NCBI GenBank assembly: GCA_023431055.1
Contig: JAEYXX010000170.1
Span: forward strand, 1-64,000
From: Pseudomonadota bacterium
GTDB taxonomy: Bacteria > Pseudomonadota > Gammaproteobacteria > Pseudomonadales > Pseudomonadaceae
DNA length: 64,000 bases
Reading direction: 5' to 3'
Below the pieces are notes generated by a model, which did not search any database, was not told the origin of the DNA, and saw only the letters and a list, made by a program, of their open reading frames with translations. This document shows positions 1-8,855 of this stretch, in pieces; within the stretch, counting starts at the first letter, position 1, and each line of letters begins with the position of its first letter. Position numbers and translations under genes: made by a program.

Positions 1-585
1 CGGAGGCTTCGGTGGGCAAGCTGTTCATGGGCGCGCTGATTCCGGGAATGATGCTGGCGCTGATGTACGTGCTGTACATCGTCATCACCGCCTGGCTGAA
101 AAAAGACTTTGCCCCGGCTCCGGTCAACCGGCCGAAGCTCGACGGCCGTGCCCTGCTCGACGTGGTCTGGGCCGTGGTGCCGCCGCTGGCGTTGATCTTC
201 GCCGTGCTCGGCTCGATCTTCTTCGGCATCGCCACCACCACCGAGGCTTCTGCGGTGGGCGCCTTCGGTGCGTTGCTGATGGCCGACCGCCTCGGCACCT
301 CGGAGGCTTCGGTGGGCAAGCTGTTCATGGGCGCGCTGATTCCGGGAATGATGCTGGCGCTGATGTACGTGCTGTACATCGTCATCACCGCCTGGCTGAA
401 AAAAGATTTCGCCCCGGCCCCGGTCAACCGGCCGAAGCTCGACGGCCGTGCCCTGCTCGACGTGTTCTGGGCCGTGGTGCCGCCGCTGGCGCTGATCTTC
501 GCCGTGCTCGGCTCGATCTTCTTCGGCATCGCCACCACCACCGAGGCTTCTGCGGTGGGCGCCTTCGGTGCGTTGCTGATGGCCG
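1..585 (+). repeat. In-frame tandem duplication, 300-bp period, inside the TRAP permease gene
   Basis: Bases 1-285 match bases 301-585 with five substitutions (107/407, 110/410, 119/419, 165/465, 192/492). One is a Val to Phe change and the rest are silent. The copies diverge at 286/586, where the first runs back into the repeat (ADRLGT) and the second continues into the unique C-terminal part (AASRRL). The period of exactly 300 bp keeps the frame. Because the window opens inside the unit, more copies could lie upstream. Confidence 0.95.
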
Positions 586-1118
586 CAGCCAGCCGCCGCC
601 TGAATCTGCCGGTGCTCAAGGATGCGCTGTACCAGACCAGCCGCACCGCCGCATTCATCTTCGGCATCTTTATCGGCGCCACGGTATTCGCCGCCGTGCT
701 GCGCGGCCTGGGTGGCGACGACGTGATCCGCGCGGCGCTCACCGGCCTGCCGTTCGGCCAGACCGGCGTGCTGCTCACCGTGCTGGCGATCACCTTCCTG
801 CTGGGGTTCTTCCTCGACTGGGTGGAGATCACCCTGATCATCCTGCCGCTGGTGGCGCCGGTGCTGTTCTCCATGGGCGTCGATCCTCTGTGGTTCGCGA
901 TTCTCTTCGCGCTCTGCCTGCAGACCTCGTTCCTCACACCGCCGGTGGGCTTCGCGCTGTTCTACATCAAGGGCGTCTGCCCACCGGGCATCACTACCCG
1001 CGATGTCTACCTCGGCGTGCTGCCCTATATCCTCATCCAGCTGCTCGGCCTGGCCCTGGTGTTCTATTTCGCACCGCTGGCCACCTGGCTGCCGAACGAA
1101 GTGTACTCCCAGCCCTGA
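1..1118 (+). CDS. TRAP transporter large permease (DctM-like), 5' end outside window, internally duplicated
   Basis: The reading frame is open from the window edge to the stop at 1116-1118. The C-terminal part is an almost pure membrane protein, with hydrophobic segments, the GALIPG motif and a TTTEASAVGAFGALL stretch typical of the DctM (12-TM) permease of TRAP transporters. Such proteins import C4-dicarboxylates or other organic acids with a periplasmic binding protein and a small DctQ subunit, neither of which is in view. About 100 residues, from EASVGKLF to GALLMA, occur twice in tandem, which would put an extra block inside a normally about 430-residue protein. Whether the duplicated form is functional cannot be judged from sequence. 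The true start is upstream of base 1; the GTG at 12 is internal. Confidence 0.85.
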   Translation, partial: EASVGKLFMGALIPGMMLALMYVLYIVITAWLKKDFAPAPVNRPKLDGRALLDVVWAVVPPLALIFAVLGSIFFGIATTTEASAVGAFGALLMADRLGTSEASVGKLFMGALIPGMMLALMYVLYIVITAWLKKDFAPAPVNRPKLDGRALLDVFWAVVPPLALIFAVLGSIFFGIATTTEASAVGAFGALLMAAASRRLNLPVLKDALYQTSRTAAFIFGIFIGATVFAAVLRGLGGDDVIRAALTGLPFGQTGVLLTVLAITFLLGFFLDWVEITLIILPLVAPVLFSMGVDPLWFAILFALCLQTSFLTPPVGFALFYIKGVCPPGITTRDVYLGVLPYILIQLLGLALVFYFAPLATWLPNEVYSQP

Positions 1119-1194
1119 GCATGTCCCGGTTGCCTTGCCCGTGGCAGCCGGGGCCAACCATAATCGGCCGCTCCAGAACGGACCCTGACTGCCC

Positions 1195-2655
1195 ATGAGC
1201 ATTGCCCGCGACGCACTCGACAACCACGGCCTGATCGTCGGCGTATCCCCGGAACGTTTCCGTGCCGTGGCCATGCCTCTGTTGTTCGATCACCTCAACG
1301 CGCAGTGTGAGGGCACCATCGCGGTCAACCGTCAGGCGCGCATCGTCTGGATCAACGACAAGTACGCCGAGAAAGTCGGCATTCGCGATCCGTCCAGCGT
1401 GCTCGGTAAGGAGATCGAGGAAGTGCTGCCGGCCAGCCGCCTGCGCGAGGTGGTGGAAAGCGGCCAGCCGAGCATGCTCGACCTGATGGCCTTCGGCAGC
1501 GAGCACTTCGTGGTCACCCGCATACCGCTGCGCGACGAGGACGGCACCCTGGTCGGCGCGCTCGGCTTCGTCTTGTTCGACCGCGCACGGCATCTCAAGC
1601 CGCTGATGGCCAAGTACGCCAACCTGCAGACGCAACTGCTCGCCACCCAGCACGAACTGGCCAAGGCACGCCGTGCGCGCTACACCATCGCCGGCTTCAT
1701 CGGCGCCAGCGCGGTGGCCAGTGAGGTAAAGCGCCAGGCCCGCCGCGCCGCGCAGCTCGACGCCACCGTGCTGATCCGCGGCGAAACCGGCACCGGCAAG
1801 GAGCTGCTGGCCCAGGGCATCCACAACCTGTCGCCACGGGCCAACGGCCCCTTCGTTGCGGTCAACGTGGCGGCCATTCCGGAAACACTGGTGGAAGCCG
1901 AGCTGTTCGGCACCGCGCCGGGGGCCTTCACCGGCGCCGAGCGCAAGGGACGTATCGGCAAGTTCGAGGTGGCCAACGGCGGCACGCTGTTTCTCGACGA
2001 GATCGGCGACCTGCCGCTGCCGTTGCAGGCCAAGCTGCTGCGCGTGCTGCAGGAGCAGGAGGTGGAGCCGCTCGGCTCGAATCAGGTCAAGCCGCTCAAC
2101 GTGCGGGTGATCGCGGCAACCCATATCGACCTGGAAGCCAAGGTGGCGGCCGGGCAGTTCCGCGATGATCTGTACTACCGGCTCAACGTGCTGGCCCTGC
2201 GCGTACCGCCGCTGCGCGAACGCGCCGGCGACATTCCGGCACTGATCGAACATCTGCTCGACGACCTGGCCAACCGCTCCGGCCTGGCGCCCATGGAACT
2301 GAGCGACGACGCCCTCGCCCTGCTCTGCGCGCAGCCGTGGAAGGGCAACGTGCGTGAGCTGCGCAACCTCCTGGAGCGGGCGCAGCTGGCGGTCGATGGG
2401 CGGCTGGATGGCGAAGCGTTGCGTGGTTTGCTGGTCGATCCGGTAACACCGAGTGCACCGATGCCCGCCGCGCCAGTGATGATGAACACGGCGCAGACGC
2501 TGGCCGAGCAGTTGGCGCAGGCCGAGCGTCAGGCATTGGTGGCGGCATTGGCAGCCTGTGACGGCAATCGCCAATTAGCCGCCGAACGCCTGGGCATTTC
2601 CCGCGCCGGGCTCTACGCCAAGCTGGCGCAGCATGGGCTGGGGCGGAGGGGCTGA
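1195..2655 (+). CDS. Sigma-54-dependent enhancer-binding regulator (PAS / AAA+ / Fis HTH)
   Basis: This 486-residue activator has an N-terminal PAS-like sensor (about residues 25-130), an AAA+ domain and a C-terminal Fis-type helix-turn-helix (about 455-480, [20 protein letters not shown]). The AAA+ core is complete: Walker A GETGTGKE at 196-203, the sigma-54 contact loop GAFTGA at 243-248, and Walker B LFLDE at about 265. It should therefore remodel sigma-54 RNA polymerase. No receiver domain is present, so activation is probably by a ligand at the PAS domain. It lies upstream of a near-consensus -24/-12 promoter serving a GntP-type permease and a CoA transferase, which fits the HbcR-like regulators of hydroxybutyrate / short-chain acid use in Pseudomonas. 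The ATG at 1195 has no strong ribosome binding site. Confidence 0.93.
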   Translation: MSIARDALDNHGLIVGVSPERFRAVAMPLLFDHLNAQCEGTIAVNRQARIVWINDKYAEKVGIRDPSSVLGKEIEEVLPASRLREVVESGQPSMLDLMAFGSEHFVVTRIPLRDEDGTLVGALGFVLFDRARHLKPLMAKYANLQTQLLATQHELAKARRARYTIAGFIGASAVASEVKRQARRAAQLDATVLIRGETGTGKELLAQGIHNLSPRANGPFVAVNVAAIPETLVEAELFGTAPGAFTGAERKGRIGKFEVANGGTLFLDEIGDLPLPLQAKLLRVLQEQEVEPLGSNQVKPLNVRVIAATHIDLEAKVAAGQFRDDLYYRLNVLALRVPPLRERAGDIPALIEHLLDDLANRSGLAPMELSDDALALLCAQPWKGNVRELRNLLERAQLAVDGRLDGEALRGLLVDPVTPSAPMPAAPVMMNTAQTLAEQLAQAERQALVAALAACDGNRQLAAERLGISRAGLYAKLAQHGLGRRG

Positions 2656-2667
2656 GCGCCTCACCCT

Positions 2668-2972
2668 GTAGGAGCCGGCTTGCCGGCGATGTGCCACCCG
2701 CAACGCTTCCCCACAACAGTCGCGGCTAAAGCCCCTCCCACAAAAGCCCCGGATTGCATCCGGGCTACGGTATTGATTGCTGGTCGTGGGAGCGGCTTCA
2801 GCCGCGATTGTTACCGAACCGGAAATCGCTTCGCGGCTAAAGCCGCTCCTACAGAAACCGTTGCCGTCCGCAATTTGTAGCCCGGATGAAATCCGGGGCC
2901 TGCCCTTTATGCAATCAACAATTGGCGGGTTGCACCCGCCCTACATCGCCGGTAGGGCGGGTGAAACCCGCC
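2668..2972. repeat. Cluster of REP-like short palindromes, several sequence families
   Basis: The space between the regulator and the permease holds at least seven short imperfect palindromes. They include GTAGGAGCCGGCTTGCCGGC (2668), GTCGCGGCTAAAGCCCCTCC (2719), CCCCGGATTGCATCCGGGC (2747), a GTGGGAGCGGCTTCAGCCGC type (2786) with its inverse (2830-2854), TAGCCCGGATGAAATCCGGG (2878) and a GGCGGGTT/AACCCGCC pair (2924-2972). The same families recur at other gene borders in this window. They resemble the REP/BIME elements of Pseudomonas, which sit at transcript ends. I see no gene in this stretch. Confidence 0.8.
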
Positions 2973-3013
2973 GGATGGGAACCGGGCGGGCGCAATTATG
3001 AAAACCACCAACG

Positions 3014-3078
3014 TCCAACTTCCTGGACTAAAAATCAGCAGTTCATCCAAAAACCTGGAATAAATCCAGAAATATGGA
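3014..3078 (+). promoter_or_regulatory. Three TCCA-N6-TGGA inverted repeats, candidate enhancer-binding sites
   Basis: TCCA-N6-TGGA occurs at 3014-3027, 3046-3059 and 3065-3078, each with exactly six bases between the arms. Centres are 32 and 19 bp apart, about three and two helical turns. The stretch is AT-richer than its surroundings and lies about 100-165 bp upstream of the -24 element at 3180, the usual place for an upstream activating sequence. Assigning them to the regulator at 1195 is an inference from position. Confidence 0.7.
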
Positions 3079-3179
3079 CAGCTGCACCACTCGCCACGCC
3101 CATCTTAAAACACACACTCAAGCCTGAAACCCTCGCTGCAGAGGCCTCCCGCCCTATCGACCAAAGTCGTAACGCCGCC

Positions 3180-3195
3180 TGGCACGACTCTGGCT
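3180..3195 (+). promoter_or_regulatory. Sigma-54 (-24/-12) promoter of the GntP-type permease
   Basis: TGGCACGACTCTGGCT matches the sigma-54 consensus TGGCACG-N4-TTGCW at every fixed position but one (G for the second T of TTGC), with the invariant GG and GC ten bases apart. It lies about 88 bp upstream of the ATG at 3283 and predicts a transcript start near 3206. A sigma-54 activator gene lies just upstream. Confidence 0.82.
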
Positions 3196-3282
3196 CTATA
3201 TCCGGCGAAGGTGCGCTGCCGCATCCGCGCTTTCTCGATAAACGGCCCTGAGCCGCTAGAACAACAACAAAAGGAACCACCC

Positions 3283-4668
3283 ATGGGTACCCTCGGTATT
3301 CTGATTTCTCTCGCCTTGTTGATGTACCTCGCCTATCGCGGCATCAACGTCCTGATTCTCGCCCCGCTGCTGGCCCTGCTGGCGTTGTTGTTCGCCGGCG
3401 ACATCGGCCTGCTGCTGCCCACCTACACCCAGGTGTTCATGAAGGCCATGGGCGGCTACGTGATCCAGTTCTTCCCGCTGTTCCTGCTCGGCGCCCTGTT
3501 CGGCAAGCTGATGGACGACTCAGGCTCGGCCCGCGCCATCGCTCATGGCATCGTCGCCAAGGTCGGCAGCGAGCGCGCCATACTGGCCATCGTGCTGGCC
3601 TGCGGCATCCTCACCTACGGCGGCGTGTCGCTGTTCGTGGTGGCCTTCGCCGTATACCCGATCGGCGCCGCACTGTTTCGCGAAGCAGGCATTCCCAAGC
3701 GCCTGATCCCCGGTGCCATCGCCCTCGGTTCGTTCACCTTCACCATGACCGCGCTGCCCGGCACCCCGGCGATCCAGAACGCCATCCCCAACCCCTTCTT
3801 CGGCACCGACGCCTTCGCTGCGCCGGGCCTGGGGGTGATCGCCGGCCTGATCATGTTCGGCCTCGGCACCTGGTGGCTCACCGCCCAGTCGCGCAAGCTG
3901 ATGGCCGCGGGTGAAGGCTATGGTGAGCACCGCGACGACCCGGTCGTCGAAGAGCGCCGCGACATTCCCGGCTTCTGGCTGGCGCTCCTGCCGATCTTCG
4001 TGGTGATCGCGCTGAACTTCCTGATGGCCAAGCAGATCCTGCCGGCCGTGGACACCAGCTACCTGGCCAAACCGGAATACGGCGGCCTGCAGGATGCCAA
4101 GTCGCTGATCGGCATCTGGTCGATCATCGTCGCCCTCAGCGCCGCCATCGTGCTGCTGATCGCCCTGCACTGGAAACGCTGGATGGACCTGAAGAAGAGC
4201 GTCAACGACGGAGCCTTCGGCTCCATGCTGCCGATCCTCAATACCGCCGCCGAGGTGGGTTACGGCACGGTGATCGCATCCCTGGCCGGCTTCGTGGTCA
4301 TCCGCGACCTGGTACTGGGCGTCTCCAGCAACCCGCTGATTTCCGAAGCGGTGGCGGTGAACATCCTCGCCGGTATCACCGGCTCGGCCTCGGGCGGCAT
4401 GTCCATCGCGCTGAAGACCCTCGGCGAGCAGTACCTGACCATGGCCACCGCCGCCGGCATCAGCCCCGAGCTGCTGCACCGCGTCGCCGCCATGGCCTCG
4501 GGCTGCATGGACACCCTGCCGCACAACGGCGCGGTGATCTCGCTGCTGGCGATCTGCAAGCTCACCCACCGCGAGTCGTACAAGTTCATCTTCGTCAACA
4601 CCGTGGTCTTCCCGCTGGTGGCGCTGGCGGTGGTGATCACCCTGGGCACGCTGTTTGGAAGCTTCTGA
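3283..4668 (+). CDS. GntP family permease (gluconate / hydroxybutyrate-type transporter)
   Basis: This 461-residue inner-membrane protein has about a dozen hydrophobic segments and starts MGTLGILISLALLMYLAYRG, typical of the GntP/gluconate permease family. Upstream in-frame codons exist, but the ATG at 3283 follows a good ribosome binding site (AAGGA, 3271-3275) and begins directly with the first membrane segment. It is probably a proton symporter for a small hydroxy or keto acid. Co-localisation with a CoA transferase and a sigma-54 regulator favours acetoacetate or 3-hydroxybutyrate over gluconate, but the substrate is an inference. The gene sits behind the sigma-54 promoter at 3180. Confidence 0.9.
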   Translation: MGTLGILISLALLMYLAYRGINVLILAPLLALLALLFAGDIGLLLPTYTQVFMKAMGGYVIQFFPLFLLGALFGKLMDDSGSARAIAHGIVAKVGSERAILAIVLACGILTYGGVSLFVVAFAVYPIGAALFREAGIPKRLIPGAIALGSFTFTMTALPGTPAIQNAIPNPFFGTDAFAAPGLGVIAGLIMFGLGTWWLTAQSRKLMAAGEGYGEHRDDPVVEERRDIPGFWLALLPIFVVIALNFLMAKQILPAVDTSYLAKPEYGGLQDAKSLIGIWSIIVALSAAIVLLIALHWKRWMDLKKSVNDGAFGSMLPILNTAAEVGYGTVIASLAGFVVIRDLVLGVSSNPLISEAVAVNILAGITGSASGGMSIALKTLGEQYLTMATAAGISPELLHRVAAMASGCMDTLPHNGAVISLLAICKLTHRESYKFIFVNTVVFPLVALAVVITLGTLFGSF

Positions 4669-4674
4669 CGTTCT

Positions 4675-4739
4675 CTGTAGGAGCGGCTTCAGCCGCGATC
4701 TGCACGGCTGAAGCGGAACGCCGCCAGCCGCTCCTACAG
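4675..4739. repeat. Inverted pair of REP-like palindromes between permease and CoA transferase
   Basis: CTGTAGGAGCGGCT at 4675-4688 is repeated inverted and complementary as AGCCGCTCCTACAG at 4726-4739, with nested shorter palindromes between. The pair could fold into one long intercistronic hairpin, which may limit read-through into the CoA transferase or protect the permease mRNA end. Confidence 0.75.
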
Positions 4740-4765
4740 TCCTCCGCAATTCACGAGTACCCGCA

Positions 4766-6325
4766 ATGAGCAAGATCATGACCGCCGCCGAAGCCGTGGC
4801 GCGTATCCCGGACAACGCCAACCTGGCCACCGGCGGCTTCGTCGGCATCGGTTTCGCCGAGCAGATCGCCATCGCCCTGGAGCAGCGTTTCGTCGCTGAG
4901 CAGGCACCGCGCGATCTGACCCTGGTGTATGCCGCCGGCCAGGGCGACGGCAAGGGTCGAGGCCTCAACCACCTGGCCCATGAAGGCTTGGTACGCCGCG
5001 TGATCGGCGGCCACTGGGGGCTGGTGCCGGGGCTGCAGAAGCTGGCGGTGGACAACCGCATCGAGGCCTACAACCTGCCGCAGGGGGTGATCTCCCAGCT
5101 GTTTCGCGACATCGCCGCCGGCAAGCCGGGGCAGCTGTCGCGGGTCGGTCTGGGCACCTACGTCGACCCGCGCCATGGCGGCGGTAAGCTCAATGCGCGC
5201 ACCACAGCCGACCTGGTGCGGCTGATGCCCATCGACGGCGAGGACTACCTGTTCTACCCGACCTTCCCCATCGACGTGGCGGTGGTGCGCGCCACCAGCA
5301 GCGACCCCGACGGCAACCTCAGTTTCGAACGCGAGGCGCTGACCATCGAGAGCCTGGCCATCGCCATGGCCGCGCGCAATTCCGGCGGCCTGGTGATCGC
5401 CCAGGTCGAGCGCATCGTCGAGCGCGGCTCGCTGAATGCGCGCCAGGTGAAGATCCCCGGCATCCTCGTGGACTGCGTGGTACAGGCCGAACCGGCCAAC
5501 CATCAGCAGACCTTCGCCACCGCCTACAACCCGGCCTTCGCCGCCGAGACCCGCGTACCGGTGGACAGCCTGACGCCCATGCCGCTGGACGTGCGCAAGC
5601 TGATCGCCCGCCGCGCCGCGCTGGAGTTGAAAGCAGGCGCGGTGGTCAACCTCGGCATTGGCATGCCCGAAGGCGTCGCCGCAGTAGCTGCAGAAGAAGG
5701 CGTGATCGAGCGCCTGACCCTGACCGCCGAGCCTGGCGTGATCGGCGGCGTACCGGCCTCGGGGCTGGACTTCGGCGCGGCGAGCAACCACAGCGCGCTA
5801 CTCGATCAGCCCTACCAGTTCGACTTCTACGATGGTGGCGGCCTGGACATCGCCTTTCTCGGCCTGGCCCAGGCCGATGCCGCAGGCAACCTCAACGTGT
5901 CGAAATTCGGCTCGCGCCTGGCCGGCGCCGGCGGTTTCATCAATATCAGCCAGAACGCCAAGCAGGTGGTGTTCGTCGGCACCTTCAGCGCCGGCGCGCA
6001 GGACATCCGCATCGAAAATGGCCAGCTGCGCATCATCGAGGACGGCGAGTTGCGCAAGTTCGTCGCCGAGGTGGAGCACCGCACCTTCGCCGGCCGCCTG
6101 GCCGCCGAGCGCGGCCAGCCGGTGCTCTACGTCACCGAGCGCTGCGTGCTGCGCCTGACTAGCGAAGGGCTGGAGCTGATCGAAGTGGCGCCGGGCGTGG
6201 ACATCGAGCGCGACATCCTCGCGCGCATGGACTTCGCCCCCATCGTGCGCCAGCCGAAATTGATGGATGCACGGCTGTTGCGGCCCGAGCCGATAGGCCT
6301 GGCGCAATGCCTGGCAAACCTTTGA
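4766..6325 (+). CDS. Acyl-CoA:acetate / 3-ketoacid CoA transferase (fused alpha-beta)
   Basis: At 519 residues this is a single-chain family I CoA transferase, with the alpha-like half (about 1-270) and the beta-like half (about 280-510) fused, as in YdiF. The expected catalytic glutamate lies in TAEPGVIGG (Glu322), which forms the glutamyl-CoA thioester in this family. It would transfer CoA from acetyl-CoA or another acyl-CoA to a short-chain acid, activating the substrate brought in by the GntP permease upstream. The 97-bp gap contains a REP hairpin, so the two genes may form one operon or be partly uncoupled. A strong terminator follows the stop. Confidence 0.92.
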   Translation: MSKIMTAAEAVARIPDNANLATGGFVGIGFAEQIAIALEQRFVAEQAPRDLTLVYAAGQGDGKGRGLNHLAHEGLVRRVIGGHWGLVPGLQKLAVDNRIEAYNLPQGVISQLFRDIAAGKPGQLSRVGLGTYVDPRHGGGKLNARTTADLVRLMPIDGEDYLFYPTFPIDVAVVRATSSDPDGNLSFEREALTIESLAIAMAARNSGGLVIAQVERIVERGSLNARQVKIPGILVDCVVQAEPANHQQTFATAYNPAFAAETRVPVDSLTPMPLDVRKLIARRAALELKAGAVVNLGIGMPEGVAAVAAEEGVIERLTLTAEPGVIGGVPASGLDFGAASNHSALLDQPYQFDFYDGGGLDIAFLGLAQADAAGNLNVSKFGSRLAGAGGFINISQNAKQVVFVGTFSAGAQDIRIENGQLRIIEDGELRKFVAEVEHRTFAGRLAAERGQPVLYVTERCVLRLTSEGLELIEVAPGVDIERDILARMDFAPIVRQPKLMDARLLRPEPIGLAQCLANL

Positions 6326-6336
6326 GCGTGAACTCG

Positions 6337-6361
6337 CGGGCCTGAACGGGCCCGTTTTTTT
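6337..6361 (+). terminator. Rho-independent terminator after the CoA transferase
   Basis: CGGGCC (6337-6342) pairs with GGCCCG (6349-6354) across a six-base loop and is followed by seven T residues (6355-6361), eleven bases after the CoA transferase stop. Confidence 0.9.
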
Positions 6362-6466
6362 ACCCGGCACGGTGCGCCGCGCTTGCGCCATGCGCGGGCA
6401 AACAACCTGAACCATCCCCCGCCCCCTTCGTCGTAACTGCAAGACGACGAGCCAGGGAGACGGAGC

Positions 6467-8782
6467 ATGAAACCCCGATTCAAACCCTATCGTGGCCCTT
6501 CCGGTGGCTGGGGATCAGCCAATGCCGTGGGCACCATCCTGCTGCGCGAACGGGCTCCACTGACCGGCGCCATGGCGCTGCTCAAGCAGAACCGCCCGAT
6601 CGACGGTTTCGCCTGCGTCAGTTGCGCCTGGGCCAAGCCGCACCCGTCCAAACCGTTGGCCTTTTGCGAGAACGGCGCCAAGGCCACGGCCTGGGAAACC
6701 ACCAGCCTGCGCTGCACGCCCGAATTCTTCGCCGCCCACAGCCTGAGCGAGCTGCGCAACTGGAGCGACTATCAGCTGGAGCAGCAGGGCCGGCTCACCG
6801 AACCGATGCGCTGGGATGCAGCCACTGATCGCTACCTGCCGGTCAGCTGGGAAGAGGCCATCGCCGAGATCGGCGCCGAACTCAAGGCGTTGGAAAACCC
6901 CGACCAGGCCGTGTTCTATGCCTCCGGCCGCGCCTCGCTGGAGGCCTCCTACCTGTGGCAGCTGCTGGCCCGCGCCTACGGCACCAACAACCTGCCGGAC
7001 AGCTCCAACATGTGCCACGAGAGCACCTCGGTGGCCTTGCCGGAAAGCATCGGCGTGCCGGTCGGCACCGTCACTCTGGAGGACTTCGGCAAAACCGACG
7101 GCCTGCTGATCTTCGGCCACAACACCAGCAGCAACAGCCCGCGCATGCTGCATGACCTGGACGCCGCCCGGCAGCGCGGCGCCCCCATTCTCACCTTCAA
7201 TCCGCTGCGCGAACGCGGCCTGGAGCGCTTCACCAATCCGCAATCGCCACGGCAGATGCTCACGGGTGAGTCGGAAGTGGTCAGCACCCACTATCACCAG
7301 CTCACCATCGGCGGCGATGCCGCGGCCATTGTCGGCATCTGCAAGGCACTGCTGACCATGGACGACGTAGCGCGCGAGAACGGCCAGGATCGCGTGCTGG
7401 ACATCGCCTTCATCGAGCAGCACACCCAGGGTTTCGAGACCTTCGAGCGGACCATCCGCGGCTACGCCTGGGAGATGCTGGAGCGCCGCAGCGGCCTGAC
7501 CCGTGGCGCGATGGAGGGCGCCGCCAGGGTCTATGCCGGTTGCCAGCGGGTCATCGCCATCTACGGCATGGGTCTGACCCAGCATCGCCATGGCGTGACC
7601 AGCATCCAGATGCTGGTCAACCTGCTGCTGATGCGCGGCAATCTGGGCAAGGAAGGCGCAGGCATCTGCCCGGTGCGCGGCCATTCCAACGTGCAGGGCC
7701 AGCGCACCGTGGGCATCACCGAGAAGGTCGCGCAGGTGCCGGTCGACCGCCTGTACGAGCAGTTCGGCTTCAACGTGCCGGAGCGTGACGGCGCCACCAC
7801 GGTGGACGCCTGCGAAGGCGTGCTCAACGGCACGATCAAGGCATTCCTCTCCCTGGGCGGCAACTTCGTTCGTGCCACTCCGGACAGCCAGCGCCTGGAG
7901 CCGGCCTGGAGCAAACTGCGCCTGACCGTGCAGATCGTCACCAAGCTCAACCGCAGCGCCCTGGTGCACGGTGAGAAAGCCTACATCCTGCCCTGCCTGG
8001 GGCGTACCGAGGTGGATATTCAGGCCAGCGGCCCGCAGTACCACACCACCGAGGACAGCACCGCCTGCATTCGTGCCTGGCAGGGCGTGGTCAAGCCGGC
8101 CGGCGAGCAGTTGCGTTCGGAACCGGCGATCATCGCCGCCCTCTCCAAGGCCACGCTGCCGGCCAACCCGCGCATGGACTGGGATGCCTGGGTGGCCGAC
8201 TACGGGCTGATCCGCGAGGCCATCGCCACCAGCTATCCGGAGATCTTCCACGACTTCAACACGCGCATGCTCGAACCGGGCGGCTTCCACCGTCCCCTGC
8301 CGGCCACCTGGCGCGAATGGAACACCGACAGCGGCAAGGCCAACTTCACCCGGCCGGACACCCTGGCGCTCAACGACGACGTCGAACAGAACCCGGAACG
8401 TCGTGACGTGCTCAACCTGATGACGATCCGCAGCAACGACCAGTTCAACACCACGGTGTACGGCTACGATGACCGTTTCCGCGGCGTGCACGGCACCCGC
8501 TCGGTGCTGTTCATGCACCGCAACGACATGGCCCGCCTGGGGCTCAGCGAAGGCGATCAGGTGCAGGCAAGCACCGCCGTGGACGATGGCGTGCAGCGCT
8601 CGGTCGGGCCGCTGCGCGTCACCCCGCACGACATTCCCGAAGGCTGCTGCGCCGCCTATTACCCCGAGTGCAACGTGCTGGTGCCGCTCTGGCACCACGA
8701 GAAGAAGGCCAAGGTGCCGGCGGCCAAGTCCATCCCGATCACCTTGCGGCCATTCATCGCCACCGCCCGGGCATCGCACTGA
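6467..8782 (+). CDS. Molybdopterin oxidoreductase alpha subunit, YdeP / FdhF-like
   Basis: This 771-residue protein belongs to the molybdopterin oxidoreductases annotated as formate dehydrogenase-like alpha subunits (YdeP group). It carries the family motifs GFACVSCAWAKP near residue 50, SNMCHESTSVALP near 185, and a C-terminal dinucleotide-binding region ending FIATARASH. The N-terminal CxxCxxxC iron-sulfur cluster motif of true formate dehydrogenases is not seen intact, as is usual for YdeP. It is probably a cytoplasmic oxidoreductase needing bis-MGD; E. coli YdeP is linked to acid resistance, but the substrate is unknown. GGGAGACGGAG precedes the ATG. No electron-transfer partner or fdhD is adjacent. 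Confidence 0.88.
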   Translation: MKPRFKPYRGPSGGWGSANAVGTILLRERAPLTGAMALLKQNRPIDGFACVSCAWAKPHPSKPLAFCENGAKATAWETTSLRCTPEFFAAHSLSELRNWSDYQLEQQGRLTEPMRWDAATDRYLPVSWEEAIAEIGAELKALENPDQAVFYASGRASLEASYLWQLLARAYGTNNLPDSSNMCHESTSVALPESIGVPVGTVTLEDFGKTDGLLIFGHNTSSNSPRMLHDLDAARQRGAPILTFNPLRERGLERFTNPQSPRQMLTGESEVVSTHYHQLTIGGDAAAIVGICKALLTMDDVARENGQDRVLDIAFIEQHTQGFETFERTIRGYAWEMLERRSGLTRGAMEGAARVYAGCQRVIAIYGMGLTQHRHGVTSIQMLVNLLLMRGNLGKEGAGICPVRGHSNVQGQRTVGITEKVAQVPVDRLYEQFGFNVPERDGATTVDACEGVLNGTIKAFLSLGGNFVRATPDSQRLEPAWSKLRLTVQIVTKLNRSALVHGEKAYILPCLGRTEVDIQASGPQYHTTEDSTACIRAWQGVVKPAGEQLRSEPAIIAALSKATLPANPRMDWDAWVADYGLIREAIATSYPEIFHDFNTRMLEPGGFHRPLPATWREWNTDSGKANFTRPDTLALNDDVEQNPERRDVLNLMTIRSNDQFNTTVYGYDDRFRGVHGTRSVLFMHRNDMARLGLSEGDQVQASTAVDDGVQRSVGPLRVTPHDIPEGCCAAYYPECNVLVPLWHHEKKAKVPAAKSIPITLRPFIATARASH

Positions 8783-8855
8783 GACGACGGGGAACCCAGC
8801 TCGCCTGGCGGGTCTATAGTTGCTGCCTGCTTATTCATCCGCCAGAGGAACAACC

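Noticed and set aside
1-600. Tandem duplication considered as two separate permease genes
   Set aside because: There is no stop, start or ribosome binding site between the copies; the frame reads through without interruption.
1033-2574. Long minus-strand open frame opposite the sigma-54 activator gene
   Set aside because: High-GC DNA with strong third-position bias opens long antisense frames. The plus-strand protein has a complete AAA+ motif set, whereas the antisense product is a His/Gln/Arg-rich sequence without any recognisable domain.
2680-3251. Small plus-strand frames between the regulator and the permease
   Set aside because: They run through REP palindromes, the candidate enhancer sites and the sigma-54 promoter, and their translations are low-complexity repeats of palindrome sequence.
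6515-8779. 754-codon minus-strand frame opposite the molybdopterin oxidoreductase
   Set aside because: It is the codon-bias shadow of a well-recognised gene; its product is rich in His, Gly and Val with no motif.
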